NCBI GenBank assembly: GCA_947164605.1
Contig: CAMUXE010000005.1
Coordinates: forward strand, 1-64,000
Direction of reading: 5' to 3'
DNA: 64,000 nucleotides
DNA from: an uncultured Lachnospiraceae bacterium
GTDB taxonomy: Bacteria > Bacillota > Clostridia > Lachnospirales > Lachnospiraceae
Numbering within the stretch: position 1 is the stretch's first letter; every line of letters starts with the position of its first letter. The notes beneath the pieces are model-generated. The model worked only from the letters and a program-made list of their open reading frames with translations. It did no database searches and was not told where the DNA came from. The position numbers and the translations under genes are program-made. Shown in pieces: positions 50,882 to 59,965 of the stretch.

Positions 50882-51817
50882 TTAATTTTTACTGTCTAGT
50901 TTATTTAAAATGTCCTGAAAATATTCTGGAAGCTCAGAATTAAACTCCATATACTGACCGCTTCTCGGATGAACAAAGCCTAAAACTTTAGCATGCAGAG
51001 TTTGACCACAGGTCTTAAAAGGCGACTTGCCACTACCATAAATATCATCTCCCAAGAGGGGATGACCTATAGATTTCATATGTACTCTTATCTGGTGAGT
51101 CCTTCCAGTCTCAAGTCTACAGGCAATATGAGCATAATCAGAATAATTCTTTATAAGCTGATAATGGGTGACAGCTCTCTTGCCATGAACCTTGTCGATA
51201 GCCATCTTCTTTCTGTCTTTGCTGCTTCGTCCTATAGGTGCGTCAACACACCCACTCTCCTGTCCCATGCGATTTAAGACAATTGCCTCATATACTCTTG
51301 TTATAGAGTGAACTGCAAGCTGAGCTGCAATTCTCTCATGGGTAAAGTCATTCTTACAGACCACCAAAAGGCCTGTTGTGTTCATATCAATTCTGTGTAC
51401 TATTCCAGGTCTCAACTCGCCATTTATACCTGATAAATTGTCCTTACAGTGGTACATTATAGCATTTACCAATGTTCCTGTGAGATGACCTGCAGCAGGA
51501 TGCACCACCATACCCTTTGGCTTATTTACTACAAGCAAATCATCATCTTCGTAAACTATATCCAAAGGTATATTCTGCGCTTCTATGTGAACTTCCTTCA
51601 ATTCAGGCAGGCAGATATTGATAGAGTCTCCAGTTTCAAGCTTGTATTTGGCCTTTACAGCCTGTCCGTTTACTTTTATCATGCCGTCTGCAAGTAAGGT
51701 CTGTATACGGCTCCTAGACAAGTCCTCCAGCTGAGCAGCCAGATACTTGTCTATTCTTTCCCCACCAAGCTCGACAATCAGTTGGTCCAGCTCAGTAAAA
51801 TTATTTTCTTCTAACAT
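50882..51817 (-). CDS. RluD-type 23S rRNA pseudouridine synthase
   Basis: The 311-residue enzyme has an S4 domain (about 15-75) and a catalytic domain with the Asp in VHRIDMNTTGLLV and the C-terminal ETGRTHQIRVHMKSIGHPLLGD. Such enzymes convert several 23S rRNA uridines to pseudouridine. The lspA-rluD pair is a well-known Firmicutes order, and the lspA gene ends 15 bases upstream. The RLD triplet of the motif is RID here, as in many clostridia. Confidence 0.95.
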   Translation of the reverse strand: MLEENNFTELDQLIVELGGERIDKYLAAQLEDLSRSRIQTLLADGMIKVNGQAVKAKYKLETGDSINICLPELKEVHIEAQNIPLDIVYEDDDLLVVNKPKGMVVHPAAGHLTGTLVNAIMYHCKDNLSGINGELRPGIVHRIDMNTTGLLVVCKNDFTHERIAAQLAVHSITRVYEAIVLNRMGQESGCVDAPIGRSSKDRKKMAIDKVHGKRAVTHYQLIKNYSDYAHIACRLETGRTHQIRVHMKSIGHPLLGDDIYGSGKSPFKTCGQTLHAKVLGFVHPRSGQYMEFNSELPEYFQDILNKLDSKN

Positions 51818-51832
51818 AGATATTTGCCTTAT

Positions 51833-52351
51833 TTAAGCATCCTTGTGTCTATTTTTGATATTTTCCAAATCCTCTTCCTTATAAACAAAGAGAATTAAAA
51901 TTGCCAAAATCGTCATGCCTACAGTAGCATATGAATCTGCCACATTAAAAATCGGGAAATTAATCAGTTTAAAATATAAAAAATCCCTGACATAGTGTAG
52001 GCTAAAGCGATCAATAATATTGCCTATTGCTCCTGAAATTAGAAGTATATCGGCAAATATAAGCCAAGAATACCTCTTACTTTTAGGGACCATGACCAAA
52101 AGAACTATTAGAGCTATACATATAAGTGCCGAAACAAGGCCTAGAATAAGCGCCTGTCCGGAAAATGCAGAGGCAACAGTTCCTGTATTGACTATGTAAT
52201 AGAACTCAAACACGCCCTTAATCAGCACCACAGGACCATATGCAAGTTTAGTCTCAGCGAGAGCCTTTGTGTACTGATCAATCCAAACTAAAATTCCAAT
52301 AGCAAGGACAAATGAGGCATATAAAGCTAACTTTTTTTTCATAAATCTCAC
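51833..52351 (-). CDS. lspA: Lipoprotein signal peptidase
   Basis: The 172-residue protein has four membrane segments and the two catalytic aspartates in GNIIDRF and FNVADSYATVG. It cleaves prolipoprotein signal peptides after lipidation. It overlaps the aroB stop by four bases (ATGA) and precedes the rluD-type gene. The order aroB-lspA is unusual but fits a run of housekeeping genes. Confidence 0.95.
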   Translation of the reverse strand: MRFMKKKLALYASFVLAIGILVWIDQYTKALAETKLAYGPVVLIKGVFEFYYIVNTGTVASAFSGQALILGLVSALICIALIVLLVMVPKSKRYSWLIFADILLISGAIGNIIDRFSLHYVRDFLYFKLINFPIFNVADSYATVGMTILAILILFVYKEEDLENIKNRHKDA

Positions 52352-53436
52352 TCAACTATTCCCTTTAAAGATCTTCTCATGCAGTCATCATCAATAGTTT
52401 TGTCGATATAGGCCTGGCCAAACTTATTGAGAAGAATAAACTTTATGTGTCCTGCATCCATCTTCTTATCATTCTTAGACACACTTATTACATCATCGAC
52501 ACTTATGCCGCTGACACTGAGCTTGAAGTTGTATCTCTTAAAGGTGTCAATTATCTGATCATATTCTTCCTGACTAATGTATTTTTTTTCAAGGCAGATA
52601 TTCAAAGCCGCCACCATGCCTAAAACAACACATTCGCCGTGATAGAGCTTGAAATCCATGAGCTTTTCAATCGCATGGCCAAGAGTGTGACCAAAATTCA
52701 AGAGAGCACGCTCTCCCTGCTCCTTTGGATCATTCTCAACAACCTGGCGCTTGATATTGCAGCTTACAGCAATCATCTCCTCAAGAACCTCAGGCTCAAG
52801 CTTCTCAATCTTTTCGTAATTTTCGCTCAACCAGGTAAAGTAAGCCTTATCCTTAATCAGGCCGTGTTTTAAGATTTCGCCAAAGCCAGAATTAAAAAGC
52901 CTCACATCAAGACTCTGCAAAGTGGACATATTCATATATACAAGCTTAGGCTGATGGAAGGCTCCTACCATATTCTTGTAAGCTCTGAAGTCAACTCCAG
53001 TCTTACCACCAATGCTTGAGTCAACCTGTGCCAGAAGTGATGTTGGCAGCTGGATAAAATCTATCCCTCTAAGGTAACTAGCTGCAGTAAAGCCAGTGAG
53101 ATCACCGACAACGCCGCCTCCTAAAGCTGCTAACATATCTTTTCTGTCAAACTTGTTGACAATCAAAAACTCATATAAATCCTGGACTGTATCTAAATTC
53201 TTATGAGCCTCACCAGCTTCAAAAGTAAAGACAAAGACCTTATTTCCAGTTTTTTCAAGCTCAATCTTAGCCTTATCTGCATAAAGTGGGCCAACATTAG
53301 AATCTGTGACAATAGCAAGCTTTCTTCCAGAAACTCCCAGCTTCTTAAAACTATCTGCAAGTTTGTCAAAGCTATTCTCTATAACTATGTCATAAATTGG
53401 TTTTTCATCATAATTTACAGTAATTGTTCTTGACAT
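52348..53436 (-). CDS. aroB: 3-Dehydroquinate synthase
   Basis: The 362-residue enzyme has the glycine-rich AALGGGVVGDLTGFTAASYLRGI, the metal-site HGLIKD and GHTLGHAIE. It makes 3-dehydroquinate in the shikimate pathway for aromatic amino acids. It is the only aro gene in the window. It begins 60 bases after sepF ends, behind a terminator, and is coupled to lspA. Length is standard. Confidence 0.96.
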   Translation of the reverse strand: MSRTITVNYDEKPIYDIVIENSFDKLADSFKKLGVSGRKLAIVTDSNVGPLYADKAKIELEKTGNKVFVFTFEAGEAHKNLDTVQDLYEFLIVNKFDRKDMLAALGGGVVGDLTGFTAASYLRGIDFIQLPTSLLAQVDSSIGGKTGVDFRAYKNMVGAFHQPKLVYMNMSTLQSLDVRLFNSGFGEILKHGLIKDKAYFTWLSENYEKIEKLEPEVLEEMIAVSCNIKRQVVENDPKEQGERALLNFGHTLGHAIEKLMDFKLYHGECVVLGMVAALNICLEKKYISQEEYDQIIDTFKRYNFKLSVSGISVDDVISVSKNDKKMDAGHIKFILLNKFGQAYIDKTIDDDCMRRSLKGIVE

Positions 53437-53446
53437 ATTCTACCTC

Positions 53447-53485
53447 AAAAAAGAAAAAGACCTGCAACCCAAGGGGCTACAGGCC
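53447..53485 (-). terminator. Terminator after sepF
   Basis: CCTGTAGCCC pairs with GGGTTGCAGG (one G-T pair) around a CTT loop, followed on the minus strand by TTTTTCTTTTTT. Confidence 0.85.
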
Positions 53486-53496
53486 ATAATTTAAAA

Positions 53497-54045
53497 TTAA
53501 ATCTGTGTAAATGTTGTTGTCTGACCAACAGTAGCTGTAGTTCCTTCTGGAGCTTCACTCAATGAAGCAATATCGATAACTGATGAATTATCAGCACCTG
53601 ATTCCTTAATATCTCCAAGAATATCGATATCTCTTGGTGAAACAACAAAGATATATGTTGATACTGACTGTAAATTACCGCCAACTGCATAACAAGCGCC
53701 AGCTGTGTAATCGATAATTCTCTGAGCGATGCTGACATCAATACCCTCAAGATTTACAACAGTAGCCTTGCCATCGATAAGGTTCTGAACAATATTGTGA
53801 GCTTCAGTCATATTAGTTGGCTTAACAACTACAACATCATACTTCTTGCTGCTTCTCATGCTAGTTACATTGTTGTTATAATTATCAGATGTCTTTTTTC
53901 CACCTAAGATTCTGCCGAAGCCACCTTTTCTTGGCTCATCATCCTCATCTTCGTAGTCATCTTCATATTCTTCTTCGTCGTCATATCCGTAATCGTCATC
54001 ATCGTCTTTAAAACTACCAATTCTTAAATTGTCTAAAAAACTCAT
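53497..54045 (-). CDS. sepF: SepF, FtsZ-anchoring cell division protein
   Basis: The 182-residue protein starts with a short membrane-binding helix (MSFLDNLRIGSF), has a very acidic, Tyr-rich linker (DDDDYGYDDEEEYED), and a SepF core with VVKPTNMTEAHNIVQNL, VNLEGIDVSIAQRIIDYTAGACYAVGG. SepF polymerises and tethers FtsZ to the membrane. The acidic linker is common in clostridia. The pair yggS-sepF is a classic division cluster. Confidence 0.96.
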   Translation of the reverse strand: MSFLDNLRIGSFKDDDDDYGYDDEEEYEDDYEDEDDEPRKGGFGRILGGKKTSDNYNNNVTSMRSSKKYDVVVVKPTNMTEAHNIVQNLIDGKATVVNLEGIDVSIAQRIIDYTAGACYAVGGNLQSVSTYIFVVSPRDIDILGDIKESGADNSSVIDIASLSEAPEGTTATVGQTTTFTQI

Positions 54046-54060
54046 ACCAATCTCCCATAA

Positions 54061-54753
54061 TCAGTTTTTATAATTACGAGCTCCAAATATAGCGGTTCCA
54101 ACCCTGACTATAGTTGCGCCTTCTTCAACTGCAACCTCATAATCATTAGTCATTCCCATAGAAAGCTCGCTCATAGAAATATTATCTATGTTTTTTAAAT
54201 TTATGTCAACCATTAATTTATTTAATTTTCTAAAATACTTGCGATTTTCCTCAGCATTTTCAGTAAATGGAGCACTTGTCATAAGTCCTTTTACCCTAAT
54301 TCCCTTGAGTTGGGCTATTTCTCTAAGAAAATCTTCAAGCATGTCGCAGCTCACACCAAATTTACTCTCTTCCTCTGCGACATTAACCTCTACTAATACA
54401 TCAGTGACAAGGCCATTAGCCTCTGAGAGTCGGCTTATCTGCTCAGCTAAAGCCTTTGATTCAACAGAATGAATCATAGCTACCTTGCCTACTATATATT
54501 TAACCTTATTTCTCTGAAGATGACCAATCATGTGCCACTCAATATCCTTAGGCAAATCTTCTATTTTGCCAACAAGTTCCTGCACATAATTTTCTCCAAA
54601 AAATCTGTATGAAGCATCGTAGAGCTCCATAATATCAGACTCCGGCTTGGTTTTGCTCACAGCCAAAAGTTTTACATCGCTTGGCTTTCTACCGCTTCTT
54701 TCACAAGCCTTAGCTATATTTTCAAGTACCTTATCAAGATTTTCTTTTAACAT
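54061..54753 (-). CDS. yggS: YggS/PLPBP family pyridoxal-phosphate homeostasis protein
   Basis: The 230-residue TIM-barrel protein has the PLP lysine in LLAVSKTKPESDI, the HMIGHLQRNKVK segment and MSELSMGMTNDYEVAVEEGATIVRVG at the C-terminus. It binds PLP and prevents imbalance rather than catalysing a known reaction. It sits directly before sepF (ylmE-ylmF order of Bacillus). The residues needed for PLP binding are in place. Confidence 0.96.
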   Translation of the reverse strand: MLKENLDKVLENIAKACERSGRKPSDVKLLAVSKTKPESDIMELYDASYRFFGENYVQELVGKIEDLPKDIEWHMIGHLQRNKVKYIVGKVAMIHSVESKALAEQISRLSEANGLVTDVLVEVNVAEEESKFGVSCDMLEDFLREIAQLKGIRVKGLMTSAPFTENAEENRKYFRKLNKLMVDINLKNIDNISMSELSMGMTNDYEVAVEEGATIVRVGTAIFGARNYKN

Positions 54754-54794
54754 CTTATTTCTGCAAAAAGCAGATCTCCTTTCACAAAATAATC

Positions 54795-56813
54795 CTAATA
54801 TACAAAAACACCATTTTGATACTTATAGGCATCAAGTATCAATCTGTCATAAAGGGATACATAATGAGTAGCAAAGCTGTAGCCTATAGGCTCTGAAATC
54901 AGGTACTCATTGTTGGCGTCAACAGTGTTAATCAACTTAAAGTTAGTGTAGCCGCTGTTAATGACATATACGCCCTTTAATTTAACTGTATCCTTGAGTC
55001 TAATTGACTGATTTGAATCCATCATAAGCAAGCTTGCATCTGAAGGTAAATCCGACTTTAAAACATAATAATTGCCATTAGCGTCCTCTGAGTCCTGGCC
55101 ATAGATTTCCGTGCTCATAAATGAAGTCTTAGGCATGCCGTTAGAATCATAATACTGAACTGTAAATCCTAAGTCATTACTGCCTCCTCCGCTTGTCTTA
55201 TAAGCTTTAGGGATCACATAGAATTCCTCTTCAGTAACCGCAGACTGAGGAATCTTCATTCCTGTCTTGCCGCTCTTAGAAATCATTATATCTACAAATC
55301 TATCGGAAGCATATCTAATCATGTATTTGCTCAGTGTGATATCACCGTAAGACTTGCCATCAATATTAATAAGCTTGAAATCGCCCTTGACGTCAAGGTT
55401 TTCCTTTTTCAAATTGACATCAACTGTAGTGGCATTTTCAAGATTATACTTAAGTATTTCATCCTTATTCAAAGGAATTACTATATGCCACAGATCACTC
55501 TTGATCAGCTTGTAAACCGCATCTCCACTCGCGATCTCTCTTGATGACTTCATTTGATTCTTGTGATAGTTTTCTTTATTGAAATCAGCCTGTATAAGAT
55601 CAGTGGTTGCTTTGCCCTCAAAACCGTCTGTATAGTAGGTTATGATACCTTCTGATTTCGAGTTTACAACCTTAAAAGCATTAGCATTGCCACTCTTTTT
55701 CAAAATCTGATCCAAATTGTTGATTACACCCTCATTGAGAGAGTGAAGAATTGTTGTATTTAAACCTGCTTTCAGGTCATAAATCTCAGAAAAGTTTGCC
55801 CCATCATAATTGGCCTTATAATTGTTTAACATAGCCCTTAAATCGGACAAATCTTCCTTAGTGATAGTATTCTCTCCGGTTCTATTGTACTCGTCAAGAA
55901 TTTCTGTCACTTTACCAGTCTCATCTACTGTGTAAACTGTGTTGCCGACGCAAACCCTGGAGTCGTCTTTTCTATAGTAATCAATAAAGCCAGAATACTC
56001 ACTAGTAACTACTTCTTCATCTCTGAGTGCAAGTCCTGTAAAAGTTACATTATCAATCAGAGATCCATTTTCCACCTCATAGGATTTTATATGAGTCTTT
56101 TGAGTTACCACATAAGCAAAGGCAAGAATATATACTAGACAGAGAGCTAAGAACACACTAAAGAATTTAGTGCTTCTCTTAAACTTAACAACCTTCTTAG
56201 GCTTTTTAACTTTCTTGGCCCTATTTCTGTCATTTCTCTCTCTTCTGAGTGATTCTCTGCTAGCCTTTTTCAACTCTTTCTTTGAGTATTGAGCCCTGCC
56301 TCTTGAAGAAGTTGAATTATTAGCTTTTTTCCTGGATTTAGAATCGTTTCTGAAATTCCCTCCAGCGGCACTATTCCTCTTTTTCTTATTTCTTGGCAAG
56401 TCAGATTCAGCCAAAGTCCCTCTTAGCATCTCCTGGCTCATTCTTTTCTTTTCTTCTTTTCTTGCCAAATCAGCAGTCCTGACCAAGCGCTCTCTCTTGT
56501 CAAGCTCAGCCATTCTGGCCTCTTCAGCCCTTCTTTGAGCCAGGGCCTTTTTTCTAGCTTCAACCCTTCTATCGGCTTCAGCTCTTCTGACAAGGGCATC
56601 CCTTCTAGCTTGCATTTCATCCATAGATGTAGCCTTAGAAGCTGACCTTGGTTTTTGCGAAGCATCCAACGACGAACGACCGGGACCATCAGATCTTCTT
56701 TTTGTGCCTCTGTTTGAGGAAGAAGAACTCATAGAGCCCGGTCTATTATTTGAAGAATTCTGAACTGCATACAAATTTCCAGTTCTTTTTGGCTTTCTTT
56801 TATCATTACTCAT
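54795..56813 (-). CDS. HlyD-like membrane protein in the division cluster
   Basis: The 672-residue protein starts with a basic, Arg/Lys/Ser-rich disordered region (about 1-190; many ARR and KR clusters), has one membrane segment (about 217-240), and an external domain of HlyD/efflux adaptor type (GSLIDNVTFTGLALRDEEVVTSEYSGFIDYY; later DGKSYGDITLSKYMIRY). Similar proteins occupy this place before yggS-sepF in many Lachnospiraceae. Neither ABC transporter nor TolC partner is near, so a role in the cell envelope or division is more likely than efflux. The start may be ATG 56813 or a GTG at 56825. Confidence 0.7.
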   Translation of the reverse strand: MSNDKRKPKRTGNLYAVQNSSNNRPGSMSSSSSNRGTKRRSDGPGRSSLDASQKPRSASKATSMDEMQARRDALVRRAEADRRVEARKKALAQRRAEEARMAELDKRERLVRTADLARKEEKKRMSQEMLRGTLAESDLPRNKKKRNSAAGGNFRNDSKSRKKANNSTSSRGRAQYSKKELKKASRESLRRERNDRNRAKKVKKPKKVVKFKRSTKFFSVFLALCLVYILAFAYVVTQKTHIKSYEVENGSLIDNVTFTGLALRDEEVVTSEYSGFIDYYRKDDSRVCVGNTVYTVDETGKVTEILDEYNRTGENTITKEDLSDLRAMLNNYKANYDGANFSEIYDLKAGLNTTILHSLNEGVINNLDQILKKSGNANAFKVVNSKSEGIITYYTDGFEGKATTDLIQADFNKENYHKNQMKSSREIASGDAVYKLIKSDLWHIVIPLNKDEILKYNLENATTVDVNLKKENLDVKGDFKLINIDGKSYGDITLSKYMIRYASDRFVDIMISKSGKTGMKIPQSAVTEEEFYVIPKAYKTSGGGSNDLGFTVQYYDSNGMPKTSFMSTEIYGQDSEDANGNYYVLKSDLPSDASLLMMDSNQSIRLKDTVKLKGVYVINSGYTNFKLINTVDANNEYLISEPIGYSFATHYVSLYDRLILDAYKYQNGVFVY

Positions 56814-56831
56814 AAATACTGCCACATCACC

Positions 56832-57230
56832 TTATTGATATATTTCACGCCACTCCATATCGCCTCTCTCAAGCGACTTAATCAAAAGCTCGGCAGTTGC
56901 AAGATTTGTTGCAAGTGGAATATTGTAAGCATCACAGAGATTACAGATAGTATCTGAAGTAGAGCTTGCAAATCCACCGAAGCTAGTTGAATCTTTCAAA
57001 AAAATAATTAAATCAAATTGATTCTGTTCAATCTGAGAGCAGAGCTGTTGCTCTCCGCCCAAATCACCTGAAAGAAATTTATGAACTGCCAGATTTGCTG
57101 ACTTTTCAACAAGCTCGCCGGTAGTTCCTGTAGCAAAAAGCTGATTCTTGTTTAATATGCCTCGATATGCAATACAGAAATTAAGCATCAAATTCTTTTT
57201 AGAATCATCTGCAATAAGTCCTATGTTCAT
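56832..57230 (-). CDS. Methylglyoxal-synthase-like protein with altered active site
   Basis: The 132-residue protein keeps the methylglyoxal synthase fold marks (IGLIA, ATGTTGEL, GDLGGEQQ, NIPLATNLATAELLI). Several catalytic residues differ: the His of IAHD is Asp8, the Asp of GGDQQ is Glu60, and the His of the PHDPD motif is not present (Ser-rich stretch 87-92). The Asp80 and Asp93 positions are retained. So conversion of dihydroxyacetone phosphate to methylglyoxal is doubtful; a structural or sensory role is possible. The gene overlaps the rodA gene by four bases. Confidence 0.78.
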   Translation of the reverse strand: MNIGLIADDSKKNLMLNFCIAYRGILNKNQLFATGTTGELVEKSANLAVHKFLSGDLGGEQQLCSQIEQNQFDLIIFLKDSTSFGGFASSTSDTICNLCDAYNIPLATNLATAELLIKSLERGDMEWREIYQ

Positions 57231-58474
57231 AAATTCTTATCTCCTGTCCTATATTCACCATTTATTTTATTAGTTTCATCTTCAGTAAGCAATTCAACTC
57301 CCTTGAAATCCTTAGCATAGATATCATCACCCTCATCGACTTTTCTTTGAAGTCCAACATTGAGGACTAATCCAATTATCATATAAAGGGAAGTCAATGA
57401 AGACAGACCATAGCTAAAGAAAGGAAGAGGCAAGCCGGTATTAGGCAATAATCTTGTAACTACGCCTATATTAATAAAGGTTTGAAAACCTATATATGCT
57501 GCGGCACCGCAACATATAAGTCGACCTGATAAATTCTTAGCTCTTAATGCTGTTATTATACAACCAAAAACAATCGATGACAACAGTAAAATAGTCCCTA
57601 CACTGCCGACAAAGCCTAGTTCTTCGCCAATTACGGCAAAGATAAAATCATTCTGTGCCTCAGCAATGTAGTTAGCATTTTTCAGAGATGTAGGATCATC
57701 ATTATCCAGCCCCTTGCCATACAACTGACCTGAACCTATGGCTCTAACTGAATATTCTTGCTGATACTCACCACTGGCATACTGGCTAGCTTCCTCATCA
57801 TTTTCAGAATCACCATTTATGAAAGTAAGAATTCTCTGCCTCTGATAATCCTTCATAATCATCTCCGGCACATAGTTATTAGGATTGCTTATATAGAGCA
57901 TAAATCCAAGCACTATAGGCACTATGATCAGCAGGGCCGACAGTATGACCTTATAGCTCAAACCAGCCACAAAAATAATTGTAAACATGACAAGAAAAAT
58001 CAAGACTGTTGTAGACAAATCAGGCTGTTTCATAATAAGCAAAAGAGGCACTGCACTAAAGCCAGCTATAATCACTAAATTCTTAGCTGAATTATAATTT
58101 TCCTGCAAAACTGAGCAGAGCTTGGCTGTAAAAAGAATAACCAAAACCTTAGACCATTCCGAAGGCTGGATAGTAAAGCTTGAACCAAGTGGAATCCATC
58201 TTTTAGCTCCATGAGACTCCTTACCGAGCACAAAAACGGCAAGGAGTATCAATATATTGACAAGATATATAAGCCAATAGAATCTAAGTATCCAGTTATA
58301 GTCCAAAAAAGAAAGAATCAGCATAGCCACAAAAGATATTGCAAAGCCAAGGCACTGTTTAGCAGTAAAAGTTGGATTAGCGGAATTAATCATTATAATT
58401 CCATATGTTGTTGTCAACAAAACCAATACCATTAGGGCAAAATTATATGATTTTAAATTGTAATGTTTTATCAT
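57227..58474 (-). CDS. rodA: RodA/FtsW-type lipid-II glycosyltransferase (SEDS)
   Basis: The 415-residue protein has about ten membrane segments and SEDS marks: ESHGAKRWIPLGSSFTIQPSEWSKVLVI, KQPDLSTTVLIFLV, EELGFVGSVGTILLL and LPNTGLPLPFFSYG. SEDS proteins polymerise peptidoglycan with a class B PBP. Since PBP2 and mreD are in the same block, RodA is more likely than FtsW or SpoVE. I chose ATG 58474; an upstream TTG at 58510 has no site. It follows the min genes. Confidence 0.9.
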   Translation of the reverse strand: MIKHYNLKSYNFALMVLVLLTTTYGIIMINSANPTFTAKQCLGFAISFVAMLILSFLDYNWILRFYWLIYLVNILILLAVFVLGKESHGAKRWIPLGSSFTIQPSEWSKVLVILFTAKLCSVLQENYNSAKNLVIIAGFSAVPLLLIMKQPDLSTTVLIFLVMFTIIFVAGLSYKVILSALLIIVPIVLGFMLYISNPNNYVPEMIMKDYQRQRILTFINGDSENDEEASQYASGEYQQEYSVRAIGSGQLYGKGLDNDDPTSLKNANYIAEAQNDFIFAVIGEELGFVGSVGTILLLSSIVFGCIITALRAKNLSGRLICCGAAAYIGFQTFINIGVVTRLLPNTGLPLPFFSYGLSSLTSLYMIIGLVLNVGLQRKVDEGDDIYAKDFKGVELLTEDETNKINGEYRTGDKNL

Positions 58475-58521
58475 AATTAACCTGCATCTTCTTTTTTGAT
58501 ATTTTTTCAAAAAGCAAAAGC

Positions 58522-59016
58522 TTATCTCTTATTAGCCTGATAACCCTTATAACCAGAATGATTCTTTCCATTCTTGTTAGAATTATTATTCTGATTGTTA
58601 TTATTGTTATTGTTCTTATTATTATTGTTGTTCTTATTGGCACTCTTTTCAGCACTATTGTCAGCCGCAGCTTGATCATTCTTAGGCTTTCTAGCAGCAC
58701 CTTCCTCAGCACCTGAAGGCTCCTGATTGGCGACACTTGGATGGCCCTGACTTGATCTAATATCACGAATTGGAATATTCGCAAAAATAGCTGGAACAGA
58801 AGCACTGTTGCCATCTAAATCAGTTGAAGTAATCTGAATATCTAAGCCCTCTGTATCTACATCCATATATTTTGAGATAACAGCTATAATATCATTCTTG
58901 ATCTGCTCCATAATTTCTGGAGAGCAGTTTGCTCTGTCTGAAACCAAAAGGAGCTTTAATCTATCTTTAGCAACATCCCCTGAACTTTTCTTCTTAAAAA
59001 AATCTAATAAACCCAT
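58522..59016 (-). CDS. minE: MinE, division topological specificity factor, with Asn-rich tail
   Basis: Residues about 1-90 form a MinE: MGLLDFFKKKSSGDVAKDRL, LLLVSDRANCSPEIMEQIK and DTEGLDIQITS. MinE drives MinD oscillation or sets the Z-ring position. The protein has 164 residues, against about 85-95 in most species. The extra part has Ser/Ala/Asn and a run of about 25 residues of almost only Asn and Lys, ending SGYKGYQANKR. The run is coded by trinucleotide repeats of the kind that slip. The gene is 71 bases after minD. Confidence 0.9.
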   Translation of the reverse strand: MGLLDFFKKKSSGDVAKDRLKLLLVSDRANCSPEIMEQIKNDIIAVISKYMDVDTEGLDIQITSTDLDGNSASVPAIFANIPIRDIRSSQGHPSVANQEPSGAEEGAARKPKNDQAAADNSAEKSANKNNNNNKNNNNNNNQNNNSNKNGKNHSGYKGYQANKR

Positions 59017-59087
59017 ATTTTCCCCATTCTGCTGTTATAACAGCGATTCTTAAAGATATTTGCTCGATAGCTTTAATGGCTATCTAA
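59017..59087 (-). other. Two small inverted repeats between minD and minE
   Basis: A perfect 14-bp palindrome GCTGTTATAACAGC (59031-59044) and a GATAGC/GCTATC stem (59066-59071 with 59079-59084) lie in the 71-base gap. They could stabilise or process the mRNA and adjust the minD:minE ratio. No long T-run is present, so they are not a typical terminator. Confidence 0.5.
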
Positions 59088-59894
59088 TTACTTGCTACCC
59101 TTAAAAAGCTTGGATAATTTACGTAAAAATCCCTTATTAGATGAAATATCAAGTCTTGGAACGTCTTCTCCTAAAATTCTTCTGCAGATATTCTCATATG
59201 CCTGTCCAGCAAGTGAGCTGTCGCCAACTAATGGCTGACCCTTGTTAGTTGCCACAACAATGTTCTCGTCATCAGGTACTACACCGATGATGTCAAGCTG
59301 TAAGATATCCTTAACATCTTCTTCAGATAACATATCTCCTCTTTCAACCATATCCATTCTCATACGATTGACAATAACCTGCTCGTGGCCTGAGAGTCCC
59401 TTTGAGTCAAGAAGACCAATGATACGGTCAGCGTCACGGATAGCAGATACCTCTGGAGTAGTAACAATAAGTGCTCTCTCAGCACCTGCAACTGCGTTCT
59501 GGAAACCCTGCTCAATACCAGCTGGGCAGTCAAGGATGATATAGTCAAAATTCTCTTCATCATCTCTGATTTCATTGATTACATTTATCATCTGCTCTGG
59601 TGTTACAGCAGATTTATCTCTTGTCTGAGCTGTAGGAATAAGATAGAGATTAGGACATCTCTTATCGCTGATCATAGCCTGCTTAAGTCTGCAGTTACCC
59701 TCAACAACATCTACAAGGTTATATACAATACGATTCTCTAAACCGAGAACCACATCAAGGTTTCTAAGGCCTGTATCTGTGTCGATCATTACAACCTTTT
59801 TGCCTAATTTTGCAAGTCCTGTACCAATGTTTGCTGTGGTAGTTGTCTTACCTACTCCACCTTTACCTGAAGTTACTACTATTACTTCGCTCAT
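59088..59894 (-). CDS. minD: MinD, division-site ATPase
   Basis: The 268-residue protein begins SEVIVVTSGKGGVGKTTTTANIG with the deviant Walker A motif, followed by DTDTGLRNLDVVLG and LDCPAGIEQGFQN. The C-terminal amphipathic membrane helix (NKGFLRKLSKLFKG) is present. MinD recruits MinC to the membrane and is released by MinE. ATG 59894 follows GGAGG; a slightly longer reading frame is not needed. Confidence 0.97.
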   Translation of the reverse strand: MSEVIVVTSGKGGVGKTTTTANIGTGLAKLGKKVVMIDTDTGLRNLDVVLGLENRIVYNLVDVVEGNCRLKQAMISDKRCPNLYLIPTAQTRDKSAVTPEQMINVINEIRDDEENFDYIILDCPAGIEQGFQNAVAGAERALIVTTPEVSAIRDADRIIGLLDSKGLSGHEQVIVNRMRMDMVERGDMLSEEDVKDILQLDIIGVVPDDENIVVATNKGQPLVGDSSLAGQAYENICRRILGEDVPRLDISSNKGFLRKLSKLFKGSK

Positions 59895-59965
59895 GTTATC
59901 CTCCAAAAAAATTTGATAATTTTTATTATTATGATTAATTATTCAAAAAAAATCAACCATTAATA

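Noticed and set aside
58570-58650. Possible CRISPR-like or satellite repeat
   Set aside because: The repetition is of Asn/Lys codons within the minE reading frame, not spaced direct repeats.
58443-58814. Ile/Arg/Thr-rich frame overlapping minE and rodA
   Set aside because: It is a frame-shifted reading of the Asn-rich repeat in minE; the composition is an artefact of the triplets.
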